A stretch of 13,617 bases of DNA from assembly GCA_002401305.2 (NCBI GenBank), contig NVSO02000206.1:1-13617 (forward strand), given 5' to 3'. This document shows, one piece after another, positions 1 to 6,419 of the stretch. How positions within the stretch are numbered: the first letter of the stretch is position 1; the number at the start of each line of letters is the position of its first letter. The notes below the pieces were generated by a model, which saw only the letters and a list, made by a program, of their open reading frames with translations, was not told the DNA's origin and did not search any database. Made by a program: the position numbers and the translations under genes. Source of the stretch: Rhodobiaceae bacterium (GTDB lineage Bacteria > Pseudomonadota > Alphaproteobacteria > Parvibaculales > Parvibaculaceae).

Positions 1-440
1 AGTTCCACACGAACAAGTGTACCTGTGACAGAAACAACCCGAACTTGCTGACCCACGGCAGCATCTGGCCCTTCAGCCACCCAAATGGAATCATCCACCT
101 TTACTTTGCCGCGCCCCTGCTCGATCGCTTCCTCAACCACGAGAATACGTCCGACCAAACTAGCGCCCCGTTCATTGAGCAAAGGGTGGTCAGTTTCTGT
201 GGTGTCATTGGCCACCATCCTGCGCGCAAAATAGGCACAGAAGACAGAAAGAACCGCAAATATTGCCAGCTCCCACATCAAGGGAAGGTCGAAGGCAAAA
301 TCAATGATACCGACGAGGACCGCAGCCCCCGCAAACCAGATGAGAAACACCCCGGGTATGATCAACTCTAGCGTCGCCAAAACAATAGCAACAATCCACC
401 AAAGCCAGTCTCCGAGTTCAGCAATCATATTTTCCATCAT
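1..440 (-). CDS. NfeD family membrane protein (YbbJ-like), C-terminus cut by window edge
   Basis: The 146 visible residues begin MMENMIAELGDWLWW. Two or three hydrophobic segments follow (about residues 12-48 and 53-70). After a short polar linker comes a soluble part rich in beta-strand pattern (about 90-146, containing GRGKVKVDDSIW), which fits the OB-fold domain of NfeD proteins. E. coli YbbJ is about 150 residues, so only a few residues are probably missing beyond base 1. The start ATG at 440 overlaps the TAA stop of the SPFH gene (TAATG), and AAAGGAG lies 5 nt upstream inside the SPFH coding end; a second in-frame ATG at 437 is equally usable. NfeD proteins are known partners of SPFH/stomatin-like proteins, often in two-gene operons such as E. 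coli qmcA-ybbJ, so pairing with the upstream gene is well supported. The exact cellular role is unknown. Confidence 0.9.
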   Translation of the reverse strand, partial: MMENMIAELGDWLWWIVAIVLATLELIIPGVFLIWFAGAAVLVGIIDFAFDLPLMWELAIFAVLSVFCAYFARRMVANDTTETDHPLLNERGASLVGRILVVEEAIEQGRGKVKVDDSIWVAEGPDAAVGQQVRVVSVTGTLVRVE

Positions 441-1414
441 TAACTCCTTTGACTAGTGCGTGGAACAGACCCCCCACCGGAAGGTCGCGTATCGTCCCCA
501 TCTTTTGAGGCAAACGTTTCACGCGCAATTTCGCCAATCCCCGCAAGAGCTCCAATAACGCTAGAGGCTTCTAGCGGCATCAAAATCAATTTCTGATTGG
601 GGGCTGTCGCAATATCTTTCAGGGCGCTAACATATTTGTCTGCCACGAAGTAATTGATGGCCTGAACATTCCCGTTTGAAATCGCGTCCGAGACAAGCCG
701 TGTTGCTTCTGCTTCCGCAGCCGCTTCACGCTCACGCGCTTCTGCATCTCTAAAGGCTGCTTCACGGCGGCCTTCAGCCTGCAATACAGCAGCTCGTTTG
801 TTACCTTCTGCCGACAAAATAGCTGACTGGCGCTCACCTTCGGCTTCCAAAATAGTCGCCCGTTTATCACGTTCAGCTTTCATCTGACGGCCCATGGCTT
901 CAACAAGGTCGCGCGGTGGATTGATATCTTTAATCTCAATACGCGTCACCTTCACGCCCCACGGGCGTGTTGCCTCATCCACAACAACGAGAAGCTTTTT
1001 GTTGATGTCATCACGTTTAGACAGCAATTCATCCAAGGACATAGACCCCATAACGGTCCGTGTATTGGTCATCGTGAGGTTGAGGATCGCATACTCGAGA
1101 TCATTCACTTCATAGCTCGACAAAGCCGCATCCAGCACTTGAAAGAAGACAACACCATCTGCCGTGACCATCGCATTATCGCTGGTAATTACCTCTTGGC
1201 TTGGAACATCAAGCACACGTTCTTTCATGCTGACCTTATTATCGACCCTCTCAATAAAGGGAGTAATGATCGCAAGCCCTGGCTTAAGCGTTTTGGTATA
1301 TTTGCCAAAACGCGCCACTGTATAATTGGCCCCCTGAGGTACCGTCACGACGGCTTTGACCAAGAAGACAAGGGCCAACACCACCAAAATAATGACAAAA
1401 TACATAACCGGCAT
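440..1414 (-). CDS. SPFH/band-7 (stomatin/prohibitin-like) membrane protein, QmcA type
   Basis: This 324-residue protein has one N-terminal membrane segment (about 4-24) followed by the SPFH domain (about 25-180). Typical family blocks are VPQGANYTVARFGKYTKTL, KERVLDVPSQEVITSDNA and MGSMSLDELLSKRDDIN. A long charged helix (about 176-240) contains an 11-residue repeat with the core ILxAEGxxxxA, followed by a hydrophobic patch and a disordered Gly/Ser/Arg tail. Length and order match QmcA/paraslipin proteins, which assemble into ring-like cages on the cytoplasmic membrane and influence membrane proteases and lipid domains. The start at 1414 has AGAAGGAG 6 nt upstream. The downstream NfeD gene overlaps its stop by one base, so the two are almost certainly co-translated. 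The 205-nt gap upstream, with a terminator hairpin, suggests its own promoter. Confidence 0.93.
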   Translation of the reverse strand: MPVMYFVIILVVLALVFLVKAVVTVPQGANYTVARFGKYTKTLKPGLAIITPFIERVDNKVSMKERVLDVPSQEVITSDNAMVTADGVVFFQVLDAALSSYEVNDLEYAILNLTMTNTRTVMGSMSLDELLSKRDDINKKLLVVVDEATRPWGVKVTRIEIKDINPPRDLVEAMGRQMKAERDKRATILEAEGERQSAILSAEGNKRAAVLQAEGRREAAFRDAEAREREAAAEAEATRLVSDAISNGNVQAINYFVADKYVSALKDIATAPNQKLILMPLEASSVIGALAGIGEIARETFASKDGDDTRPSGGGSVPRTSQRS

Positions 1415-1459
1415 AAGTAGCTCCTTCTATCCGCATTAATAGTTATCTCTAAAACTCAT

Positions 1460-1487
1460 ATAGTAATATGGGAAATGATTGCGGCAA
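1460..1487 (-). promoter_or_regulatory. Candidate sigma-70-type promoter for the SPFH-NfeD pair
   Basis: On the minus strand TTGCCG (1487-1482) is followed after 16 nt by TACTAT (1465-1460), about 45 nt ahead of the SPFH start. The -10 lies in the AT-rich part of the gap and overlaps a short inverted repeat CATAT-AGTA-ATATG (1457-1470). Both boxes match consensus at only four of six positions, so this is a guess by eye. Confidence 0.3.
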
Positions 1488-1549
1488 AACCAAGGAAAAC
1501 TTGAGGGCCAGAGGGAAACTTTCGGCCAAAACGGGGAAATTCAAACCAA

Positions 1550-1600
1550 ATAGAATGGGGTAAGGCGCCGTCTTTAAACACGCGCCTTACCCCATTCTAT
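1550..1600 (-). terminator. Perfect 19-bp hairpin, probable terminator of the alcohol dehydrogenase gene
   Basis: ATAGAATGGGGTAAGGCGC (1550-1568) is exactly complementary to GCGCCTTACCCCATTCTAT (1582-1600), with a 13-nt loop. It lies 19 nt past the stop of the alcohol dehydrogenase gene. On the minus strand it is followed by TTGGTTTGAATTT, a broken rather than pure T-run. Position and stability favour transcription termination between the two minus-strand units. The outer stem is unusually A/T-rich for a terminator, so an extragenic repeat or mRNA-stabilising hairpin is the alternative. Confidence 0.7.
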
Positions 1601-1619
1601 CGCTCAAAATCCGAAAGCC

Positions 1620-2705
1620 CTATTTCCAAGGCTCCACTAAAATTTTGGCATGTACATCTGGACTGGCCAGCGCTTTAAATGCCTCCTTCACACCTTCCAC
1701 AGGCACCTTCCCCGTGATCATCGGAGCCACATCAATCATGCCCTCCCCCAGGTGATGAAGCGTCTGTGCAAATTCCTCAGGCGAATAGCCCAAGACAAAG
1801 TGCAAATTGAGTTGCTTCATAATCGCGAAAAATGGCTCGAAACTATCTGTTTCCATGCACACGCCCACAACAATAATGCGAGCATCCTTCGGCGCCCCCT
1901 CAAGCATTTGTTGAACGATCCCGGGAATGCCAACGCATTCAAATATAACGCCCGGACGCAGCTTAGCGCCCATGCCCAGCATCGTCATGAGGCTCGTCGG
2001 ATCAAACCCCTCAGGGGTCGCCTCATCAAGCCATGTCGCGTAAGGAGAGATCTTAGCGGGGTCAATAATAATGTCAGCCCCCATCTTTTTGGCCAACTCT
2101 CTGCGGGCCGGTGAGAAATCTGCCGCAATAATCGGTCCAACGCCTTTAATTTTCAGCCCTGCAATAACCGCCAAGCCAACAGGCCCGCACCCAATCACCA
2201 AAGGCAGATCATCGTCTTGCAACGAGGCCTTTTCAACCGCGTGCCAACCAACTGCCATCGGCTCGGTCAAGGTTGCATGATCTGTCGCCAGCCCATTGGG
2301 CACTTCCAACAACAACATCTCATTGAGCGCCATGCGCTCGGCAAACCCACCCGCAGCATCATTGGAATAACCCAGCGTATTTATGCCTGTTTCTGTGACA
2401 GAGATCGGCATTGAGCAAACCCGTGTCCCAACCGCAAATTTCTTCTCCGTGCCAGGTCCGTGCTCCAAAATTTCTGCGCAAAACTCATGCCCAAAAACCA
2501 CATCACGTTTGAGATCCATAACAGGCGCTTGCGGCGCAACCCGCTTTGTCATGCTCACCATGCGCTCACCGTGGTGAAACGCATGCAAATCCGATCCGCA
2601 AATACCGCACGCTAACGTCTTCACCAATACCTGACCATTGATCACTGTTGGCTCTGGAACCTGATCAACCACCAAATCGCCGTCGCGAAATACTGCCGCT
2701 TTCAT
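1620..2705 (-). CDS. Zinc-dependent medium-chain alcohol dehydrogenase family protein
   Basis: This 361-residue MDR-superfamily protein would oxidise an alcohol, or reduce the carbonyl, using a nicotinamide cofactor; the substrate is not evident. The N-terminal GroES-like domain carries the expected catalytic-zinc ligands: Cys36 in GICGSDLH, His73-Glu74 in FGHEF and Glu148 in LTEPMAVGWHAVEK. The Rossmann domain starts at GCGPVG (172-177). An Asp follows the second strand (AADFSPARR), which favours NAD over NADP. The four-cysteine structural-zinc lobe of classical alcohol dehydrogenases is absent; that region reads VCSMPISVTETGINTLGY. I chose the start at 2705 because GGGAGAG sits just ahead of it and MKAAVFRDGDLVV is the usual family N-terminus; an 18-residue upstream extension would run through the palindromic operator-like sites. 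It is flanked by a terminator downstream and a divergent outer-membrane gene upstream, so it is probably transcribed alone. Confidence 0.9.
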   Translation of the reverse strand: MKAAVFRDGDLVVDQVPEPTVINGQVLVKTLACGICGSDLHAFHHGERMVSMTKRVAPQAPVMDLKRDVVFGHEFCAEILEHGPGTEKKFAVGTRVCSMPISVTETGINTLGYSNDAAGGFAERMALNEMLLLEVPNGLATDHATLTEPMAVGWHAVEKASLQDDDLPLVIGCGPVGLAVIAGLKIKGVGPIIAADFSPARRELAKKMGADIIIDPAKISPYATWLDEATPEGFDPTSLMTMLGMGAKLRPGVIFECVGIPGIVQQMLEGAPKDARIIVVGVCMETDSFEPFFAIMKQLNLHFVLGYSPEEFAQTLHHLGEGMIDVAPMITGKVPVEGVKEAFKALASPDVHAKILVEPWK

Positions 2706-2723
2706 TCTGTCTCTCCCTGACTT

Positions 2724-2761
2724 AAGTGCACTTGAGTACATCCATATTATTGAGTGCACTT
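2724..2761. promoter_or_regulatory. Twin palindromic operator-like sites upstream of the alcohol dehydrogenase
   Basis: AAGTGCACTT (2724-2733) is a perfect 10-bp palindrome. AGTGCACT recurs at 2753-2760, flanked by GA and TA, with 28 bp between the centres. Both lie within 60 bp upstream of the alcohol dehydrogenase start, and a TAATAT-like -10 candidate lies between them on the minus strand. Two near-identical dyads in a promoter position suggest binding by a dimeric repressor such as a TetR-, GntR- or MarR-family protein. No such regulator gene is visible in the window, so the factor is unknown. Confidence 0.5.
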
Positions 2762-2991
2762 ATTGAACCAGAAGGGCCCCATTGCGGCAAGGATTAACTA
2801 TCCACGACAACTCCCATTGCTACCCCATACAAGCTTTGCTATGCACTTTCCCAAAGGGCCTTGGTCCTTTCGGGGACTTTCAAAGATTCCAATCAAGCTT
2901 GCCGCCCGCGCGTCCCTCAACACGCACGGCGCGCGATGGCGCGGAATAGTCGAATGTTCACCGCCATTTATCGCGCAAAGCAGGACCACTG

Positions 2992-3915
2992 ATGATGAAG
3001 ACCTCCCTAACCATCCTCGCAACCACCCTCATGTTGGCAACGCCTCTTAGCGCGCACGCTCAAACGATCCAGTTGAGTAATGGCGACCGCCTCACCGGCG
3101 AGATCGTCTCTCAAACAGCAGAATTCATTGAATTCAAAACCGACTTTGGCACGTTCACTCTTCCCACCACAAAGATCGTCCCAACCGCCGTCGAAACACC
3201 GGCCGCCGACCTATCAGCGGCATTGGCACCGGCGACCGACGCACCTGAGGAACCCGGCTTGTGGAATGCGAAATGGAGCGGCATCGCCAATGTCGGCGGT
3301 GACGTAACCAGCGGCAACAGCCAAACCAATGCGCTTTACGCTGACGCTGAAGTTACCGCACGCTGGGAGCAACATCGTGCCAAATTCAGCATGGACTACT
3401 ATTGGGAAGAAGAGGGCGAAGTCGTCATCGACAATCGGTCAATCGCGGGTGAGCACAATTTTTTCTTTGCGCCGAAATGGTTCTACTATTCCCGTGCCGC
3501 CTTTAAACAAGATGAGATTGCCAGTCTTAATCTTCGGAGCAACTTAGGTGCAGGTTTCGGGTATCAAATATTTGAAACAGATGAACAAATTCTCGACGTA
3601 AATTTCGGACCGTCCTGGCTGTACCACGACTATGCAACCGACGAGAACACCAGCGCACCAGCCGCCAACTGGTCACTCAATTACGACCAAGTCATGTGGG
3701 AAAGCGCCTTTGCCATCTTCCACAACCACCAATTGATAGTGCCCCTTGATCAGGCAAATGCATTCATCATCGAAAGTGAAACGGGAGTGCGCGTTCCTCT
3801 CCATGCAGGCCTTGTGGCCACGGGGGAGATCGATTTTGACTGGAGCAATGAGCCCGCAAGCCGCGCGACTGAGGAAGACATCACCTATTCGCTCAAGCTG
3901 GGATATGAGTGGTAA
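2992..3915 (+). CDS. DUF481 family outer-membrane beta-barrel protein (YdiY-like)
   Basis: This 307-residue precursor has a clear Sec signal peptide: MMKTSLTILATTLMLATPLS, then AHA, with predicted cleavage before Gln24. A small domain follows (about 24-62) with IQLSNGDRLTGEIVS, the strand-rich module often found at the N-terminus of DUF481 proteins. An Ala/Pro/Thr linker (about 66-88) leads to a C-terminal region of alternating amphipathic strands (WSGIANVGGDVTSGNSQTNA onward). It ends in YEW, the aromatic C-terminal residue recognised by the BAM outer-membrane assembly machinery. The DUF481 family is widespread in Gram-negative bacteria but has no settled function. ATGs at 2992 and 2995 both follow AGGA at a usable distance. 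It is the only plus-strand gene, divergent from the alcohol dehydrogenase and convergent with the acyl-CoA dehydrogenases, and so probably monocistronic. Confidence 0.9.
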   Translation: MMKTSLTILATTLMLATPLSAHAQTIQLSNGDRLTGEIVSQTAEFIEFKTDFGTFTLPTTKIVPTAVETPAADLSAALAPATDAPEEPGLWNAKWSGIANVGGDVTSGNSQTNALYADAEVTARWEQHRAKFSMDYYWEEEGEVVIDNRSIAGEHNFFFAPKWFYYSRAAFKQDEIASLNLRSNLGAGFGYQIFETDEQILDVNFGPSWLYHDYATDENTSAPAANWSLNYDQVMWESAFAIFHNHQLIVPLDQANAFIIESETGVRVPLHAGLVATGEIDFDWSNEPASRATEEDITYSLKLGYEW

Positions 3916-3939
3916 GGCCCAACACATCTAGGCCTCACC
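3911..3939. terminator. Possible hairpin between convergent genes
   Basis: GGTAAGGCC (3911-3919) and GGCCTCACC (3931-3939) form a 9-bp stem with an 11-nt loop. The single non-Watson-Crick position is a G-U pair in minus-strand RNA and an A-C mismatch in plus-strand RNA. It overlaps the TAA stop of the DUF481 gene and lies 21 nt past the end of the small acyl-CoA dehydrogenase gene. Neither side has a T-run, so intrinsic termination is uncertain. Confidence 0.35.
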
Positions 3940-3959
3940 TTCTCAAATATCGGGGGGGC

Positions 3960-5042
3960 CTACGCGGCCCATCCTTGCAACTTGGCGAGCTCTTCGCGCA
4001 CCCGTTCTGGGCCACCCAAGATCTGACGATTGACGCCAATCCGTTTGAACCAATAGTGCAGACCTAACAGGTCGGTAAAGCCCATGCCGCCGTGCACTTC
4101 TGTTGACGTACGCGCCACAAAGCGTCCGACTTCAGAAAGGTGGGACTTGGCATGGCCTGCCGTGAGGCGGGCATCATCTGGCAAGGCATCTTGAGCATAC
4201 GCGGCATACCAAATCAATGACCGGCAAGGTTCAAGCTCTGCGGCCATCTCAGCACACATATGCTTCACCGACTGGAACGATCCAATGACGCGGTTGAACT
4301 GTTTACGTTCCTTGGCATAAGCCACCGCTTTATCAATCATTGCCCAACCAGCACCTAATGTGTCGGCCGCGTAAAGAACACGCCCGGCATCAATCAAAGA
4401 CGCCAGCACATCTTCGCCGCCGTCCAGTGGTTGCGACACAACTTTTGTGAGGCGTATCTCGCTTAAACTACGTGTGCGATCAATAGAGGTCAGCGCAATT
4501 GTCTCAACGCCCTCAGCACCCGCTTCAATAAGGTGCAATCCGCCTTGAGTATCGGCAACGACAAAAATATCTGCCATGCCGCCATCAATTACAAACAGGC
4601 TGCGCCCTGAAAGACGGTCCCCCTCAGCTGTAATCCCAGCATCCTCGCGTGCACCCGTATGCTCCGACAACGCAACGCCGACACGAATGGCTCCCGTCGC
4701 AATCTTCGGCAACCACGCTTCTTTCAACGCGTCTGACCCACCGCGTGCAATCGCCAAAGGCCCCAGAACACAAGCCCCGATGAAAGGTACGGCCGCAACA
4801 TGGCGACCCATAACTTCACTCACCAAAGCAGCTTCCAGCATACCAAACGCCATGCCGCCATAAGCTTCCGGCACCATCATGCTTGGTACACCCAAGTCAA
4901 TCAGTCCGCTCCAAACATCGTCCGCCTGAAGGCCGCTCTTTTCAGCGACACCCCGCACAACGTCCAATGAGCAAGCCGTTTCTAAGTAGCGGCCAACGCT
5001 GTCTTGCAGCATTTTTTGTTCTTCTGATAATGCAAATTCCAT
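3960..5042 (-). CDS. Acyl-CoA dehydrogenase, short subunit lacking the catalytic base
   Basis: This 360-residue protein has the three-part acyl-CoA dehydrogenase fold: an N-terminal helical domain (1-120, MEFALSEEQKMLQDSVGRYL), a middle beta domain (about 120-205) and a C-terminal helical bundle. The FAD-contacting motif RKQFNRVIGSFQSVKH is intact (246-261). The usual catalytic glutamates are not seen: the C-terminal segment reads GVNRQILGGPERV, where short-chain types have YEGT, and the alternative helix-G site reads LGAGWAMID. This pattern is typical of the short subunit in heteromeric alpha2beta2 enzymes of steroid side-chain degradation (actinobacterial FadE26-FadE27 and FadE28-FadE29 types). 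The start at 5042 has GGAG 6 nt upstream; that ribosome site overlaps the stop of the preceding gene, and the gap is only 9 nt. It is second in a two-gene operon with the longer subunit. The chemistry would be alpha,beta-dehydrogenation of an acyl-CoA; the substrate is unknown. Confidence 0.9.
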   Translation of the reverse strand: MEFALSEEQKMLQDSVGRYLETACSLDVVRGVAEKSGLQADDVWSGLIDLGVPSMMVPEAYGGMAFGMLEAALVSEVMGRHVAAVPFIGACVLGPLAIARGGSDALKEAWLPKIATGAIRVGVALSEHTGAREDAGITAEGDRLSGRSLFVIDGGMADIFVVADTQGGLHLIEAGAEGVETIALTSIDRTRSLSEIRLTKVVSQPLDGGEDVLASLIDAGRVLYAADTLGAGWAMIDKAVAYAKERKQFNRVIGSFQSVKHMCAEMAAELEPCRSLIWYAAYAQDALPDDARLTAGHAKSHLSEVGRFVARTSTEVHGGMGFTDLLGLHYWFKRIGVNRQILGGPERVREELAKLQGWAA

Positions 5043-5051
5043 GACCGTCTC

Positions 5052-6275
5052 CTATGCGCTTTTCGCGGCATCTGCTGGCGCAGGTTTTACCGGTTTAGGT
5101 TCACGTGGCATATCCAGCCCGCGCTCCGAAATAATGTTCTTCTGAATTTGGGCGGTACCCCCGCCAATGATCAAACCCAGATCAAACATATAGCGCCATT
5201 GCCATTTACCACGGCTCCGCTCCATCGGGCTGCCATCATACAGCACACCAATTTCGCCCATCGCATCAATCGCTAAGGCGGCAAGGTCATGATTGAGGTC
5301 ACAGCCTTGCAACTTCACGATAAGCCCCGCAACACCCGTGCTCTCTTTTTTCACCCGTGCTGTGAGCAACCGCATACCGTGGTACTGCATTGTCAAAACG
5401 CGAGACTGAAGCTTCACAAGCCGGTCACGCAAGAACGGATTGTCCATCAAGCGTTCACCGTCGACGGTCTCTTCCATCATCATTTGGGTGATTTCTGCCA
5501 ACCGAGAACCAGCCGCATTTGGATCACCCAACATGCCCCGTTCATGACCCAAGGTCGCATTCGCAACAAACCAACCCTGCCCACGCTCACCAATAATTTG
5601 GTTTTGAGGCACACGCACATCGGTGAAGAAAACTTCGTTAAATTCAGCATTCCCCGTCATCGTCACCAACGGACGCACTTCAATGCCCGGCGTATCCATC
5701 GGGAAAATCAGATAGCTAATGCCTTTGTGCTTTGGCGCGTCAGGCTCTGTGCGTACCAAGCAAAACATCATATCGGCAGACTTGGCAGTGGAGGTCCAAA
5801 TCTTCTGACCATTGACCAGAAAATCGTCCCCGTCCTCCGTGCCTTTGGTTTGCAGGGAGGCCAAATCAGACCCAGACCCTGGCTCAGAATACCCTTGGCA
5901 CCACACAATATCACCGTTCAGCGTCGGGCGGATCCACTTCTGCTTTTGCTCTTCTGTCCCAAGCTCAAGCAGCGTTGGCACAAACATCGAAACACCCTGA
6001 TTGGCAATACCGCCGGGCATTTGTGCCGCTGTAAATTCCTCAGAAATAATACGAGATTTTAGAATGTCAGGCTCAGCACCATACCCACCATATTCCTTTG
6101 GAATGGTACGTGCCGCATAGCCATGCTCAATCAACAGCTTCTGCCAATGAATGGTTTCAGCAGCAGGTCGCCCTGTGCCACCAATGCCGCGTGGTGCTTG
6201 GTCCTTAAAATCTATAAGGAATTTCTGCACCTCTGCCCGGAACGCTTCATACTCCGGTCCATAGCTCAAATCCAT
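5052..6275 (-). CDS. Acyl-CoA dehydrogenase, long subunit with helix-G glutamate
   Basis: This 407-residue acyl-CoA dehydrogenase has an N-terminal helical domain (1-120) and the middle-domain signature QGYSEPGSGSDLASL (127-141), followed by NGQKIWTSTA. The C-terminal domain ends in GGGTAQIQKNIISERGLDMP and a Pro/Ala/Lys tail. The position of the short-chain-type catalytic Glu is Gly here (GGGTAQ). A Glu is present in LGHERGML (Glu245), where FadE26-like steroid enzymes carry their base. The R-Q-F FAD motif found in the downstream gene is not evident here; the equivalent region reads KLQSRVLTMQYHGMR. The two proteins therefore appear complementary and probably form one heteromer. I chose the start at 6275 because AGGAGG lies 6 nt ahead and MDLSYGPEYEAFRAEV is the family-like N-terminus; the 19-residue upstream extension is rejected. 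It is first gene of the pair, 133 nt after the GGDEF-EAL gene. Confidence 0.9.
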   Translation of the reverse strand: MDLSYGPEYEAFRAEVQKFLIDFKDQAPRGIGGTGRPAAETIHWQKLLIEHGYAARTIPKEYGGYGAEPDILKSRIISEEFTAAQMPGGIANQGVSMFVPTLLELGTEEQKQKWIRPTLNGDIVWCQGYSEPGSGSDLASLQTKGTEDGDDFLVNGQKIWTSTAKSADMMFCLVRTEPDAPKHKGISYLIFPMDTPGIEVRPLVTMTGNAEFNEVFFTDVRVPQNQIIGERGQGWFVANATLGHERGMLGDPNAAGSRLAEITQMMMEETVDGERLMDNPFLRDRLVKLQSRVLTMQYHGMRLLTARVKKESTGVAGLIVKLQGCDLNHDLAALAIDAMGEIGVLYDGSPMERSRGKWQWRYMFDLGLIIGGGTAQIQKNIISERGLDMPREPKPVKPAPADAAKSA

Positions 6276-6381
6276 CGCATACCTCCTAAAAGTCACTTTT
6301 CTCACTGCGGAGAATTGCGAACAGTTAGGCACACGAACTAATGACTTTCAAGCGAGAAACGTCTGCAGGGCGGGGGCATTC

Positions 6382-6419
6382 AAAAAGGTGAAGCAGTCGT
6401 TACGTAAACTAAGCAACTG
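6382..6419 (-). terminator. Weak candidate terminator at the end of the GGDEF-EAL gene
   Basis: On the minus strand CAGTTG and CGACTG pair (one G-T), with an inner TTA/TAA pair after a bulged C and a 7-nt loop (6394-6419). A T5 run follows about 7 nt later (6386-6382). The hairpin contains the TAG stop (6411-6409). The stem is short and the T-run is displaced, so read-through into the acyl-CoA dehydrogenase pair is possible. The same segment contains the 8-bp palindrome TTACGTAA (6400-6407). Confidence 0.3.

Noticed and set aside
45..371. Plus-strand open frame opposite the NfeD gene
   Set aside because: The minus-strand frame gives a convincing NfeD protein over the same bases; the plus-strand product has no family-like pattern.
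2706..2759. N-terminal extension of the alcohol dehydrogenase (18 residues)
   Set aside because: It would translate across the palindromic operator-like sites, and the internal start has a good ribosome site.
2850..2874. Hairpin CCC-AAAGG / CCTTT-C-GGG in the DUF481 leader
   Set aside because: The stem is 8 bp with a bulge, has no T-run, and matches no riboswitch or regulatory element I know.
5289..6062. Long plus-strand open frame (257 codons) opposite the long acyl-CoA dehydrogenase
   Set aside because: It is rich in His, Arg, Gln and Pro with no domain features, and lies entirely antisense to a clear enzyme gene.
6276..6332. N-terminal extension of the long acyl-CoA dehydrogenase (19 residues)
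   Set aside because: AGGAGG is placed for the ATG at 6275, and the extension is unlike family N-termini.
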